The translations under genes were made by a program, and so were the position numbers. DNA of 43,552 bases from NCBI GenBank assembly GCA_015491935.1, contig WGGB01000252.1:1-43552 (forward strand), written 5' to 3'. Below, piece after piece: positions 1-10,500 of this stretch. The notes under the pieces were generated by a model. The model was not told the origin of the DNA and searched no databases. It was given only the letters and a program-made list of their open reading frames with translations. The stretch is from Alteromonadaceae bacterium (GTDB lineage: Bacteria > Pseudomonadota > Gammaproteobacteria > Enterobacterales > Alteromonadaceae). Positions within the stretch are counted from its first letter, which is position 1, and each line of letters starts with the position of its first letter.

Positions 1-2058
1 AAGCCATTAGTCATTGGCGTCGCCGCTGCTTTGTTGTCTTTATCAGCAACAAGTGTAAACGCAGCAAAATTTCAATTGGGTAATTTTGACATTAGTTTCG
101 ATTCTACTTTTAGCTTAGGATCGAGCATTCGTGTGGAAAACCGTGATTGGAGCACACTGATAGGTAAATCAGATAATTTAAACAACGGTTTTGACTTTAG
201 TCAGTACAATGCGGCACTAAACCCTAACCCGAGTAATAAGATTATTTGGCAAGGAAAAGGTGGCTATTCTAATAATGTTGATGGCGGGGACTTGAATTTT
301 GATGCAGGCAAGGCTTTTTCAACCATTTTTAAAGGCTCTCATGAATTAGACATACACTATGACAATGTTGGTTTGTTTGTTCGTGGTATGTATTATTACG
401 ATTTTGAAATGATGGATAATGACCGTCCATGGGTAAATCCAACATCAGGTTTGCGTAGTGATCCTTGTCGTGATAGTGAAGCAAGAGATCAAGTGTGTCG
501 AGATATTCGCTTACTTGATGCCTTTGTTTATGGTGATTTTGATTTAGGTGATATGCCTTTTTCTGTTCGTGTTGGTCAACAGGTGATTAGCTGGGGTGAG
601 AGTACCCTTATTTCTCACGGTATTAGTGAAATTAATCCCGTTGATATAGCTCGTTTAAAAGCGCCAGGTGCAGAATTAAAAGAAGCTTTTATTCCTTTTG
701 GTGCCGTATGGGGATCTCTAGGTGTAACAGATACTTTTAATATTGAAGCTTTTTATCAATACAGTTGGGAAAAAACAGTATTGCCAGCACCAGGGAGTTA
801 TTTTTCTACTAATAATTTTGCTGGTGATGGAGGCCAATATAATAATGTACAGCTAGGCTTTAGTGGTAATCCAGATATGGATTTAGATTTCTTACTTCGT
901 GGCTTAAATCAAATTGGCGATATAATACGTTCAGGGGAAACGGGAAAAGTAAATTATGATGGTAAATTTATAACTGTTCCAGAAATGTATTTAGCTTACC
1001 CAACCAAACTTACTTTACGTTCACCAGGAACGAGTGCTGAGTTAGAGCCTAAAAATGGTGGTCAATATGGTTTGCGTTTATCTTGGTATTTACAAGAGTT
1101 AAATGATACTGAATTTAGTCTTTACTATGTAAATTATCATAGTCGTCGTCCATTATTTTCAGGTATAACCGCGAATTTTTCAGCGCAAAGTATTGGTACT
1201 GATTTAACCTATTTAGCGCAAAATACCGCAACAGAAAACAATATTTATGACAATTTGTCTGCATTTTCACAAGTAAAACTTGCTTATCCTGAAAATATTA
1301 AAATGTATGCATTAAGTTTCAATACTACCGTTGGTACAACGGCTGTTGCTGGTGAGGTAACTTTCCGTCAAGATGAACCTTTACAAATCGATGATGTTGA
1401 ATTGTTGTTTGCAGCTATGCCACAACAATTAGCTAATGCAGGTCTTCGTCCTGATCTTAATAATGTTTCACAAATTATTAACCCAGCAACCGGAAACCCT
1501 TATGGACCTGGTGTACAAGCAAATGGTTTTATTTTATCTGATACTGTACAAGCGCAAATGACCTTAACACAATTATTTGGACCAACTTTCGGTGCCAGTC
1601 AACTTGTTGGTTTACTTGAAGTTGGCGGTGTAAATATCAATAATATGCCTAACCCTGCTGTATTACGTTTAAATAGTGCTGGTAATGCAAGAAATGGTGG
1701 TATTAAAGGTAAAGAAGGACTAGAACTTGCGATACAAAATGGTCGTGAGACTAACTCATTTCCTACTGCATTTGCTTGGGGCTATAAAATGGTCGCAAAA
1801 CTTGATTATAATAATGTTTTTGCGGGTGTTAACGTATCACCAAGAGCCGTATTTTCTCATGATGTTTCAGGTATTACTCCCGATCCGTTATTTCTATTTA
1901 TTGAAGGTCGAAAATCATTAGCTTTAGGTGTCGATTTTGATTATCAAAGTCGATGGGCCGCTAATTTTAGCTATAACGCTTTTTGGGGGGGCAAAGGTAG
2001 CACTAACGCCATTGCCGATCGTGATTATATTTCATTCAATATCAAATATTCAATATAA
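1..2058 (+). CDS. DUF1302 family outer-membrane protein (5' partial)
   Basis: The frame is open from base 1, with no start codon in the window, so the gene begins upstream. The first residues (KPLVIGVAAALLSLSATSVNAAK) are the hydrophobic core and Ala-x-Ala cleavage site of a signal peptide, so only a few residues are missing. The mature part, about 650 residues, is rich in Asn, Gly and aromatic residues. It alternates short polar and aromatic stretches and ends in a terminal pattern typical of beta-barrels (YISFNIKYSI). The QLGNFDISFDSTFSLGSSIR start and the VGQQVISWGESTLI segment fit the DUF1302 family. These proteins are predicted outer-membrane barrels and are often paired with DUF1329, as here (11-base gap). 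The family has been linked to uptake or export of hydrophobic compounds, but substrate and direction are unknown. The membership call is firm; the function is inference. Confidence 0.85.
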   Translation, partial: KPLVIGVAAALLSLSATSVNAAKFQLGNFDISFDSTFSLGSSIRVENRDWSTLIGKSDNLNNGFDFSQYNAALNPNPSNKIIWQGKGGYSNNVDGGDLNFDAGKAFSTIFKGSHELDIHYDNVGLFVRGMYYYDFEMMDNDRPWVNPTSGLRSDPCRDSEARDQVCRDIRLLDAFVYGDFDLGDMPFSVRVGQQVISWGESTLISHGISEINPVDIARLKAPGAELKEAFIPFGAVWGSLGVTDTFNIEAFYQYSWEKTVLPAPGSYFSTNNFAGDGGQYNNVQLGFSGNPDMDLDFLLRGLNQIGDIIRSGETGKVNYDGKFITVPEMYLAYPTKLTLRSPGTSAELEPKNGGQYGLRLSWYLQELNDTEFSLYYVNYHSRRPLFSGITANFSAQSIGTDLTYLAQNTATENNIYDNLSAFSQVKLAYPENIKMYALSFNTTVGTTAVAGEVTFRQDEPLQIDDVELLFAAMPQQLANAGLRPDLNNVSQIINPATGNPYGPGVQANGFILSDTVQAQMTLTQLFGPTFGASQLVGLLEVGGVNINNMPNPAVLRLNSAGNARNGGIKGKEGLELAIQNGRETNSFPTAFAWGYKMVAKLDYNNVFAGVNVSPRAVFSHDVSGITPDPLFLFIEGRKSLALGVDFDYQSRWAANFSYNAFWGGKGSTNAIADRDYISFNIKYSI

Positions 2059-2069
2059 AGGGGCGTTCG

Positions 2070-3494
2070 ATGCACAATCAATTAAGAAAAAGTACATTAA
2101 AGACAGAACAATCGATAAAGCATAGCTCAATGAAAAAAGTTGCTTTATTAACTGTTGCTGTGTCTCTTGCATTTGTGGGTGGTAATGCGGTTGCTAAGAT
2201 ATCACCACAACAAGCTGCAAAGCTAGATCAAGAATTAACACCACTAGGTGCTGTTAGGGCTGGTAATGCCGATGGTTCTATTCCTGCATGGACAGGGGGT
2301 ATTACTAAACCGCCTGCAAATTATAAAAAAGGTGATCATCATGAAGATCCTTACCCTGATGATAAAATTTTATATACGGTAGATGCGAAAAATGTTGATA
2401 AATACAAAAGTGTTTTATCACCAGGGCAAGTAAAATTGATTCAAACTTATCCGAAAACGTATAGAATGAATGTGTACAAAACTAGGCGCAGTGCATCATT
2501 TCCAAGTTATGTTTATGATGCTATTAAGGCCAATGCAACCCGAGCTGAACTAGTTGAAGGTGGTAATGGTATTAAAGGTGCCGCAATAGGTGTTCCTTTT
2601 CCAATTCCTGCCAATGGATTAGAAGCTATATGGAATCACATTTTACGTTATCGTGGTGAAGCGGTTGCTCGTTTTGGTGGTCAGGCGGCACCAACAAAAT
2701 CAGGTGATTATACTTTTATTGGTTTTGATGACAAATTGTTACTTCCTTATGATAAGAAAGGAGCAACCCCATCTGAGTTAGAAAAAACAAATATTTTGTT
2801 TAAATTTAAACAAAAAGTTACTGAACCAGCGCGTTTAGCGGGTACTGCATTATTGGTACATGAAACCATGGATCAAATAAAAACCCCTCGCCAAGCGTGG
2901 ACATACAACACAGGTCAACGTCGTGTACGTCGGGCACCTAATGTTGCTTATGATGCACCAGGCACAGCGTCTGATGGTTTAAGAACAACAGATGACTTTG
3001 ATATGTTTAATGGCGCGCCAAATCGTTATAATTGGACTTTAAAAGGTAAACAAGAATTATTGATCCCTTATAATAGTTATCGTTTACATAGCGATAAAGT
3101 GCAGTATAAAGATATTTTACTACCAGGTCATATTAATCCTGATTTAGTCCGTTATGAAAAACATCGTGTTTGGGTTGTTGAAGCGAACCTTAAACCCAAT
3201 ACGCGTCACATTTATAAAAAACGTGTTTTTTATATTGATGAAGATAGTTGGCAGATAGCAGTTACAGATATTTATGATAATCGTGATGAGTTGTACCGTG
3301 TAGGTATAGCGTATGCTTTGAATTATTATGAAGTACCAACACAATGGTCTACATTAGAAGTGTTTTATGATTTACAGTCACGTCGTTACATTGCAATGGG
3401 TTTAGATAACCAAGCTAAAATGTATGATTTTTCAGTAAAACTAAAAGATAAAAGTTTTACACCTTCAGCTTTAAGACGTGAAGGTCGTAGATAA
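2070..3494 (+). CDS. DUF1329 family periplasmic (LolA-like) protein
   Basis: This 474-residue exported protein has the DUF1329 hallmark just after the signal peptide: LDQELTPLGAVRAGNADGSIPAWTGGI (residues about 50-76). DUF1329 proteins are annotated as outer-membrane lipoprotein-sorting-like and are thought to share the LolA/LolB fold, which carries lipid in a hydrophobic cavity. The ATG at 2070 has a strong ribosome site (AAAGGGG, 2057-2063). A second ATG at 2130 begins a more canonical signal peptide (MKKVALLTVAVSLAF), so the first 20 residues may be an unusually long n-region or untranslated. The gene follows the DUF1302 barrel by 11 bases and is closed by a terminator at 3562. A periplasmic carrier handing a hydrophobic ligand between the barrel and the MMPL permease encoded downstream is the likely role, by inference. 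Confidence 0.85.
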   Translation: MHNQLRKSTLKTEQSIKHSSMKKVALLTVAVSLAFVGGNAVAKISPQQAAKLDQELTPLGAVRAGNADGSIPAWTGGITKPPANYKKGDHHEDPYPDDKILYTVDAKNVDKYKSVLSPGQVKLIQTYPKTYRMNVYKTRRSASFPSYVYDAIKANATRAELVEGGNGIKGAAIGVPFPIPANGLEAIWNHILRYRGEAVARFGGQAAPTKSGDYTFIGFDDKLLLPYDKKGATPSELEKTNILFKFKQKVTEPARLAGTALLVHETMDQIKTPRQAWTYNTGQRRVRRAPNVAYDAPGTASDGLRTTDDFDMFNGAPNRYNWTLKGKQELLIPYNSYRLHSDKVQYKDILLPGHINPDLVRYEKHRVWVVEANLKPNTRHIYKKRVFYIDEDSWQIAVTDIYDNRDELYRVGIAYALNYYEVPTQWSTLEVFYDLQSRRYIAMGLDNQAKMYDFSVKLKDKSFTPSALRREGRR

Positions 3495-3561
3495 TTTAAT
3501 ATTTTTATAAAATAGAGTCATTTAGTTATGTCTCTATATAAAAATAAATGTAACGTTAAAG

Positions 3562-3587
3562 AGGCTGGCAATAAGTCAGCCTTTTTT
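3562..3587 (+). terminator. Intrinsic terminator after DUF1329 gene
   Basis: AGGCTGGC (3562-3569), loop AATAA, GTCAGCCT (3575-3582): an 8-bp stem with one G-U pair, followed by a T-tract to 3587. It separates the DUF1302-DUF1329 pair from the next two genes. Confidence 0.8.
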
Positions 3588-3635
3588 ATTTTAACTTTAT
3601 ATACTTGATTTATTTTAACTTTATATACTTGATTT
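3588..3635 (+). repeat. Exact tandem duplication of a 24-bp unit
   Basis: Bases 3588-3611 and 3612-3635 are identical 24-base copies beginning ATTTTAACTTTATATACTTG. The repeat starts in the terminator T-tract and lies between the DUF1329 terminator and the YCF48 gene. Each copy contains a TATACT-like -10 motif, so a promoter for the next gene may have been duplicated; this is speculative. The rest of the 223-base gap (3495-3717) shows nothing else recognisable. Confidence 0.85.
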
Positions 3636-3717
3636 GTTTGAATATGTTAAAACGCTTCCCTTCAAGTAATTCTATGCCATCAAGTATAAATAATAGGTAT
3701 TCATTAGGTTTTAATTT

Positions 3718-4743
3718 ATGAGACATTTTTATCTCGCTTTTTTCGCCGCTTGCCTTTTTTCATTAACAACACATTTGTCTTACGCACAAAAAAGTATTGT
3801 TAATAACTTTTCCAGAATAGAACCTTTAGCAAGCAAGTCTTTATTATTAGATATTTGTTCTATAGAGCAATCTCGATTGGTTGTTGTTGGTCAACATGGT
3901 GACATATTGACCTCTAATGATGGTGTTCATTGGCAACAAGCAAAAGTTCCGACCAAAACAACATTAACCGCTGTTTATTTTATTAATAAATATCAAGGTT
4001 GGGCGGTAGGACATGATGCTACTATTGTGCATACTAATGATGGTGGTCTAACTTGGGAATTGCAACAATCGTTGCCTGAGAAAGAAAAACCTTTACTTGA
4101 TGTTGTTTTTAAAGACGAAAATAATGGTGTTGCTGTTGGTGCTTACGGACTCTTTTATCGCACTGTCGACGGCGGAAAAAGTTGGCAGAATGAATTCCAT
4201 CAAGAATTTTTAACTAAAGATGACGTCCAGTATATTACCGAACTTAAGAGTGAAGATGAAGAAGCTTATATTGACGAAATAGGCAGTATATTACCGCATT
4301 TTAATCGAATAATAAAAGCTGGTAATATGCTTTATCTTGTTGGTGAAATTGGGTTACTTGCAAGTAGTGATGATTTTGGTCGACACTGGAAAGTTGCTAA
4401 TGAAATATACCAAGGATCTTTTTTTGATTTATTAGTTACCCCGAAAAATCATTTACTTGTTGTTGGTTTACGAGGGCATATTTTTAGAGGAAATAAAAAT
4501 ATGCAAGACTGGCAACAAATTGATAGTAAAACCACGGCATTATTAAATTCTGTATTATTAGCTGATGACAATCGGATTATTGTTTTAGGTAATAATGGTG
4601 TACTTTTAGTGAGTAATGACGATGGTAAATCTTATCAAGAACAAGCCCAACAAGACGGTAAATCGTTAATTGCAGGTGTTTGGTTTAATCATCAGTTAAT
4701 CGTAGTTTCTGATGTTGGCATTAAAATAATTAAAGTGAAGTAA
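3718..4743 (+). CDS. YCF48/BNR-repeat periplasmic protein
   Basis: A 341-residue protein with a clear signal peptide (MRHFYLAFFAACLFSLTTHL, cleavage near SYA-Q). The mature part is a beta-propeller with repeated Asp-box/BNR motifs of the S-x-D-x-G-x-x-W type: TSNDGVHWQ, HTNDGGLTWE, RTVDGGKSWQ, SSDDFGRHWK and a last degenerate SNDDGKSYQ. This layout matches the photosystem II assembly factor YCF48-like family, which in non-photosynthetic bacteria commonly sits beside an MMPL/RND permease and DUF1302/DUF1329 genes. The permease start lies 3 bases downstream, so the two are translationally linked. A scaffold or adaptor role for the permease in the periplasm is inferred from context; no catalytic residues are evident. 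Confidence 0.82.
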   Translation: MRHFYLAFFAACLFSLTTHLSYAQKSIVNNFSRIEPLASKSLLLDICSIEQSRLVVVGQHGDILTSNDGVHWQQAKVPTKTTLTAVYFINKYQGWAVGHDATIVHTNDGGLTWELQQSLPEKEKPLLDVVFKDENNGVAVGAYGLFYRTVDGGKSWQNEFHQEFLTKDDVQYITELKSEDEEAYIDEIGSILPHFNRIIKAGNMLYLVGEIGLLASSDDFGRHWKVANEIYQGSFFDLLVTPKNHLLVVGLRGHIFRGNKNMQDWQQIDSKTTALLNSVLLADDNRIIVLGNNGVLLVSNDDGKSYQEQAQQDGKSLIAGVWFNHQLIVVSDVGIKIIKVK

Positions 4744-4746
4744 AAA

Positions 4747-7077
4747 ATGAGTGTAGAGTCGTTAATTAACCGTTTAAGCGTTGGTCTTTTCCGCCATAGA
4801 GTATTTGTATTGGTACTTTTTTTATTGGCTACTATTATTTTAATGTATCAAGCTAGTCAAATTAAAATGGGAGCATCTTTTACTAAAAATATCCCATTGA
4901 ATCATGAGTATATGAAAACCTACTTAAAGCATCAACAAAATTTTGGTGGTGCTAATAATATTTTAATATCTGTGTGTAATACAGATGGGGATATTTTCAA
5001 TGCAGACTTTTTCAAAGCCTTAAAAGGTGTACATGATCAATTGTTTTTTATTCCTGGAGTTGATCGTATTCAAGTCAACTCTTTATTTTCACCAAGTACT
5101 CGTTTTGTTGAAGTTGTTGAAGATGGCTTTGCTGGAGGCCCTGTTATTCCAGCCGATTTTCAACCGACTAAAGCAGGATTAGCGATTGTAAAATCAAATA
5201 TTGAAAAAGCAGGAATTGTCGGTCGTATGGTGTCAGATGATTATCATTGTGCCATGGTTAAAACCTCGCTAATGGAAATTAATCCTGAAACAGGTAAAAA
5301 ACTTGATACCTTAAAAATTGCTCACCAGTTAGAAGAACAAATACGCAAAAAATTTGAACATGATAATATTCAAGTACAAATTATTGGCTTTGCCAAAATG
5401 GTTGGAGATGTCGCGCAGGGTGCTAAAGGCGTTGTCGCTTTTTTTGCTATAGCTATAGTTATCACCGCTATTATGGTTTACTTCTTTTGTCATTCGATCA
5501 CTCTAACAGCACTGCCTATTATTTGCTCATTAATTGCTGTAACTTGGCAAATCGGTACGCTGTCTATACTGGGTTTTGGTATTGATCCAATGTCAATTTT
5601 GGTACCATTTTTAATTTTTGCGATTGGCGTGAGTCATGGCGTACAAATGATTAACTCAATTAGTAAACAAGTCTCGCTAGGTCATACGGCTAAAGAAGCA
5701 GCACAAGCAAGTTTTAAGACGTTATTAATTCCTGGCGGTATTGCTTTATTATCAGATACAGTTGGTTTCTTAACACTATTAACTATAGATATTGGTGTTA
5801 TTCGTGAATTAGCAATTACTGCATCATTAGGCGTAGCAATTGTTATATTAACTAATTTAATATTATTACCTGTATTAGTTTCTTTTATTCGTTATGAAGA
5901 CAAAGAAGTTAAAATACAGGCGAAAACGAATTTTGAACATGAGCATGAATTTGGTATTTGGCGAACCATGTCAAAATTTGCGACCAAAAAATATGCAATT
6001 GTCATTTTAGTTATCACCGCGCTTTTATATGGTTTTAGCTTTTATTATTCGCAAAATATGAAAATAGGCGAATTACATGCAGGAGCACCTGCGTTAAAAG
6101 AATCGTCTCGTTATAATCAAGATACTTTTGCGATCACTAAAAACTATGCTATTAGTGTTGATTATATGTCTGTTATTGTTGAAACGTATGCTGATTCTTG
6201 TACTTATTATGACACAATGGATATTATTGACCGTTTTCAATGGCGTATGGAAAATGTTAAAGGTGTACAATCGGCGGTTAGTTTAGCCTCTATTGCGAAA
6301 ATCGTTAATGCGGGTTATAACGAAGGTAATCCTAAATGGCGTGCTTTACCTAGAAATCAACAAACATTAGTGCAATCAATCGCACGAGTACCGACAACCA
6401 GTGGTTTATTAAACAGTGATTGTAGCGTCATGCCTGTCATTCTGTTTTTGAAAGATCATAAAGCAGAAACGATTAATAAAGTGGTTGCCTCGGTTAAGAA
6501 ATTCTCGAAAGAGTTAGGTACAGACAAAATTCATTTTAAATTAGCCTCTGGTCCTGTTGGTGTTATGGCGGCAACGAATGAAGCGGTGGCAACAGCACAA
6601 ATTCCTATGATGATTTATGTTTATGTTGCGGTGATTTTTTTATGTTTAATTAGTTTTAGAAGTATACGCGCTACTATATCAGTAGTCTTACCTCTTTATG
6701 TTGTTTCAACATTAGCACAGGCGCTAATGACCTTTTTGGATATTGGTTTAACCGTTTCTACATTACCTGTTATTGCTTTAGGTGTTGGTATAGGTGTTGA
6801 TTATGGCATTTATATTTTGTCGACAATGAATGCAAAATTAAAAGCAGGTGATAGTGTGCAATCTGCTTATTTAGCCGCATTAAGAGAACGAGGTAGCGCG
6901 GTACTTATTACAGGGGTTACTTTAGCTATTGGTGTTTCTACTTGGTTCTTCTCTGATTTGAAGTTTCAGGTTGATATGGGCATCTTATTAACTTTTATGT
7001 TTTTAGTTAATATGCTGGCTGCTGTTATTGTTTTACCTGCAATAGCTACTTTTTTATGGAAAACTAAAAAAGTTTAA
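4747..7077 (+). CDS. MMPL/RND superfamily inner-membrane permease
   Basis: A 776-residue RND protein of the HAE3/MMPL type. It has one membrane helix near residues 17-35, a periplasmic domain to about 225, helices 2-6 (about 225-385), a seventh helix near 420, a second periplasmic domain, and helices 8-12 from about 620 to the end. Helix 10 carries the MMPL proton-relay motif GVGIGVDYGIYILS. The equivalent place in helix 4 reads FAIGVSHGVQMINS, with no Asp, as is usual in this subfamily. Unlike AcrB-type pumps no adaptor or TolC gene adjoins it; its partners are the YCF48, DUF1329 and DUF1302 proteins. MMPL relatives move lipids, hopanoids or fatty-acid derivatives, so a hydrophobic substrate is likely but unproven. 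Transcription ends at the 7118 hairpin. Confidence 0.88.
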   Translation: MSVESLINRLSVGLFRHRVFVLVLFLLATIILMYQASQIKMGASFTKNIPLNHEYMKTYLKHQQNFGGANNILISVCNTDGDIFNADFFKALKGVHDQLFFIPGVDRIQVNSLFSPSTRFVEVVEDGFAGGPVIPADFQPTKAGLAIVKSNIEKAGIVGRMVSDDYHCAMVKTSLMEINPETGKKLDTLKIAHQLEEQIRKKFEHDNIQVQIIGFAKMVGDVAQGAKGVVAFFAIAIVITAIMVYFFCHSITLTALPIICSLIAVTWQIGTLSILGFGIDPMSILVPFLIFAIGVSHGVQMINSISKQVSLGHTAKEAAQASFKTLLIPGGIALLSDTVGFLTLLTIDIGVIRELAITASLGVAIVILTNLILLPVLVSFIRYEDKEVKIQAKTNFEHEHEFGIWRTMSKFATKKYAIVILVITALLYGFSFYYSQNMKIGELHAGAPALKESSRYNQDTFAITKNYAISVDYMSVIVETYADSCTYYDTMDIIDRFQWRMENVKGVQSAVSLASIAKIVNAGYNEGNPKWRALPRNQQTLVQSIARVPTTSGLLNSDCSVMPVILFLKDHKAETINKVVASVKKFSKELGTDKIHFKLASGPVGVMAATNEAVATAQIPMMIYVYVAVIFLCLISFRSIRATISVVLPLYVVSTLAQALMTFLDIGLTVSTLPVIALGVGIGVDYGIYILSTMNAKLKAGDSVQSAYLAALRERGSAVLITGVTLAIGVSTWFFSDLKFQVDMGILLTFMFLVNMLAAVIVLPAIATFLWKTKKV

Positions 7078-7117
7078 AAAAAATATAAATTAATCGTTGC
7101 ATGAATATCAACTATTT

Positions 7118-7160
7118 TTACCGACAAGAGTAAATAACTATCTTGTCGGTAACTTTCTTT
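7118..7160 (+). terminator. Intrinsic terminator after MMPL gene
   Basis: A perfect 11-bp inverted repeat, TTACCGACAAG (7118-7128) and CTTGTCGGTAA (7142-7152), with a 13-base loop and then the T-rich CTTTCTTTAATTT. It lies 40 bases past the MMPL stop codon and closes the four-gene cluster. Confidence 0.75.
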
Positions 7161-7504
7161 AATTTGCGCTATTTTGCTATGATAATACGATAACTTTAGT
7201 AGTTATACTGCAATTAGCTTTTCTTAAATAGCCATTTTCTATCTAGTTTAATTGAATGAATTCTTAATTCTTAGCCTATATTGTAATATTCATTGTAAGG
7301 CGATCAAAAAAAACACTCGCAATAGCTTAAAATTCTTAATAAAATTGTATTAATAGTCTATTCTATTAAATGATGTTAAATAGAATAATGCTTAAACTTA
7401 AGTCAAAGTGATAAAAAAGCTTAAAGTTAAACTAAACACGCATTATCAATTTGATATTAAAACATAATAATTATTAATATCGTTTTACCAAAAAGGAAAA
7501 CGGC
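7161..7504 (+). other. Long AT-rich leader upstream of the glutamate dehydrogenase gene
   Basis: About 340 bases without a credible reading frame lie between the MMPL terminator and the dehydrogenase start. The stretch is very AT-rich with short homopolymer runs. I could not fix a convincing -35/-10 pair, riboswitch or operator. The only clear element is the ribosome site AAGGAAAA just before the ATG at 7505. The length suggests a regulated promoter or long untranslated leader. Confidence 0.4.
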
Positions 7505-10500
7505 ATGGCGTTTGTAGATGGTTTACCCTCAGTTATATTAAAAAATGTAACAAAACTGATTCAGCAAAAAGTACCTTCAGATACATCAACTGTAGTCTCT
7601 AAGTTTGCAGATTTACTTTACAGTAATATTTCACCACTAGATTTAGATAATCGTAATGATAGTGATTTATATGGTGCGACATTAAGCTTGTGGAGTTCTC
7701 TAAATGAACATAAAGATAGCACTCCAGTTATTCACGTATTTAATCCGTCGGTAAGTAAAAATGGTTGGAAATCTAGTCATACAGTTATTGAAATAATTGT
7801 AAAAGATATGCCATTTTTAGTAGATTCAATTCGTATTGCGTTGAATCGTTTAGGTCTTTCACCGCACTTAATGTTGAATTGTCCTCTAAAAGTCGTTAGA
7901 GGTAAAAAAATGCAAATCGTTGATTTATCATCAACGGTAGATTCATCAATCAAAGCAACTTCAAAAGAAACCATGTTTTTTATTGAAATCGATAGACAAT
8001 CAACCCAAGCAGAATTAGATAATATTAAAAAAGAGTTATTTTCTGTTGTTGAAGATATTTCTTTAACGGTAAATGATTGGCAGATAATGCTGACTCGTTT
8101 AAAGGATGTTATTAGTGATGTTAAAAAAGCTCAGTTACCGGGAACTAAACAAAAAAAAGAAACTACGGTTGATTTTCTTACTTGGGTAGCTAATAACAAC
8201 TTCACTATAATGGGGTACCGTTCTTACGATGTAAAAGCAGTTAAAGGCGATATTTCTTTAGAAGCTGATGTCGCGTCTAGTTTAGGTTTAATGAAAAACT
8301 CTAAAGGGACTTCAAGCCGCTTAATTTCAAGTTTAAGCGAATCGGGTCGAGCACTTGCTTTAGGCGAAAATCATTTGATTTTAACTAAAACGAATTCTCG
8401 TTCACGTGTTCATCGCCCCGCACACTTAGATTATATCGGTGTAAAACGTTTTGATGAACAAGGGAATGTTATTGGCGAAGATCGCTTTATTGGTTTGTTT
8501 GGTAGTGCCTTTTATACGAATAGCGCGTTAGATTTACCTTTAATTAAAGCTAAAGTAATGGACGTTTGTAATTCATCAGGTTTTGCCAAAGGCACCCATG
8601 CTTATAAAACCTTGATCAATATTCTTGAAACCTATCCGCGTGACGAAATTTTGCAATCATCCATTGATGAATTGCGACAAGTCGTTATGGGGGTTTTACA
8701 AATGCAAGAACGTGACTATTCAGGGCTATTTGTGCGTCGAGATGCATTTGATCGTTTTTATTCTTGTATGGTTTATGTACCGCGTGAGCGTTATAACACT
8801 GAATTACGAATTGAAACTCAATCTTTATTACAAGAAGCCTTTGGCAGTGATCGTGAAGTTGAATTTACTACCTTCTTTTCTGAATCAGTACAAGCCAGAA
8901 CCCACTATATTGTGCGGGTAAATAAAACAAGAGCAGATATTGATGTGAAAGAAATAGAAAAGAACTTAAATGAAGCTGCACGTAATTGGGATGATAAACT
9001 CATTAGTGCGCTTAGTGCTAACTATGGTGAAGCAGATGCGAAAGCTCTCGCTAAAAAGTATTCAAACTTCCCTCAATCTTATAAAGATGAAGTTTTACCT
9101 GGTTCAGCTATTGTTGATATAGAAAAAATTGAAAATTTAGATGAAACAAACGATTTAGAAATGCTCTTTTATCAACCGTTAGAAGAGAAACCAGAAAGCC
9201 GTTTTGTTAAATTAAAATTATTTCATAAAGGTGATCCTATTCATCTGTCGTTAATATTACCTATGCTAGAAAATTTTGGCTTGCGTGTTATTGGTGAAAG
9301 CCCTTACGCACTTAAAAATAGCGATGGTGAAATGTGTTGGATTTTAGACTTTTCAATGCTTTTAACAGGAACAGGGGATTTTGACCTTTATAAAGTTCGC
9401 ACTTTATTTCAAGACGCTTTTGCTCGTGTTTGGCATGGTGATTTAGAAGATGATGGGTTTAACCGTTTAATTTTAGGCGCGGGTTTAAATGGTAGAGAAG
9501 TCTCTATTTTACGAGCCTATTCTAAATATAAACGTCAAATTGGTGGTACTTTTAGTCAGTATTATGTTGAAGACACATTTAGCCGTTATCCCAATTTAGC
9601 TGAACTATTAATTGAATTATTTACTCTAAATTTTGATCCGAAAATTAAGCGTAATGAAAAAGCAATTAATAAGATAAATGAAAATATTGAAAAATCATTA
9701 GATAAAGTGGCAAATTTAGATGATGACCGTATTATTCGCCGTTTTAGTGAAATGATACAAGCGACTATTCGCACTAATTTCTTCCAAAAAAATAGCACGA
9801 ATAATGACAAACCTTATATTTCATTAAAAATAGCCCCTGCTAAAATTAGTGAAATACCACAGCCTATTCCTAAATTTGAAATTTTTGTTTATTCACCACA
9901 AGTTGAAGGTGTTCATTTACGCTTTGGTAAAGTTGCTCGTGGTGGCTTACGTTGGTCTGACAGACGTGAAGATTTTAGAACCGAAGTATTAGGTTTAGTA
10001 AAAGCACAACAAGTTAAAAATACCGTTATTGTTCCTGTTGGTTCTAAAGGTGGTTTTTATTGTAAACAACCACCTGTTAATGCTTCTCGTCAAGAACTAT
10101 TTGAAAATGGTAAAGCTTGTTATCGTACTTTTATTCGTGGTTTGCTTGATATTACGGACAATATTGTTGCAGGTGAAATTATTCACCCTAACGATGTTGT
10201 TATTCTTGATGAAGACGATCCTTATTTGGTTGTTGCCGCTGACAAAGGTACAGCAACGTTTTCAGACATTGCTAATGGCATTTCAGAAGAATATGATTAT
10301 TGGTTAGGTGATGCGTTTGCTTCTGGTGGAAGTGTAGGTTATGACCATAAAGCAATGGGGATCACCGCTCGTGGTGCATGGGAATCGGTAAAACGTCATT
10401 TTCGTGAAATTGGTATTAACTGTCAAACAACAGACTTTACTTGTATTGCTATAGGCGATATGGCAGGCGATGTATTTGGTAATGGTATGTTATTATCAAA

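Noticed and set aside
3588-3635. CRISPR-like array
   Set aside because: Only two directly adjacent 24-bp copies with no spacer and no cas genes; a simple tandem duplication.
8625-8921. 98-residue plus-strand frame inside the glutamate dehydrogenase gene
   Set aside because: Out-of-frame shadow in a continuous, motif-complete gene; no ribosome site or recognisable domain.
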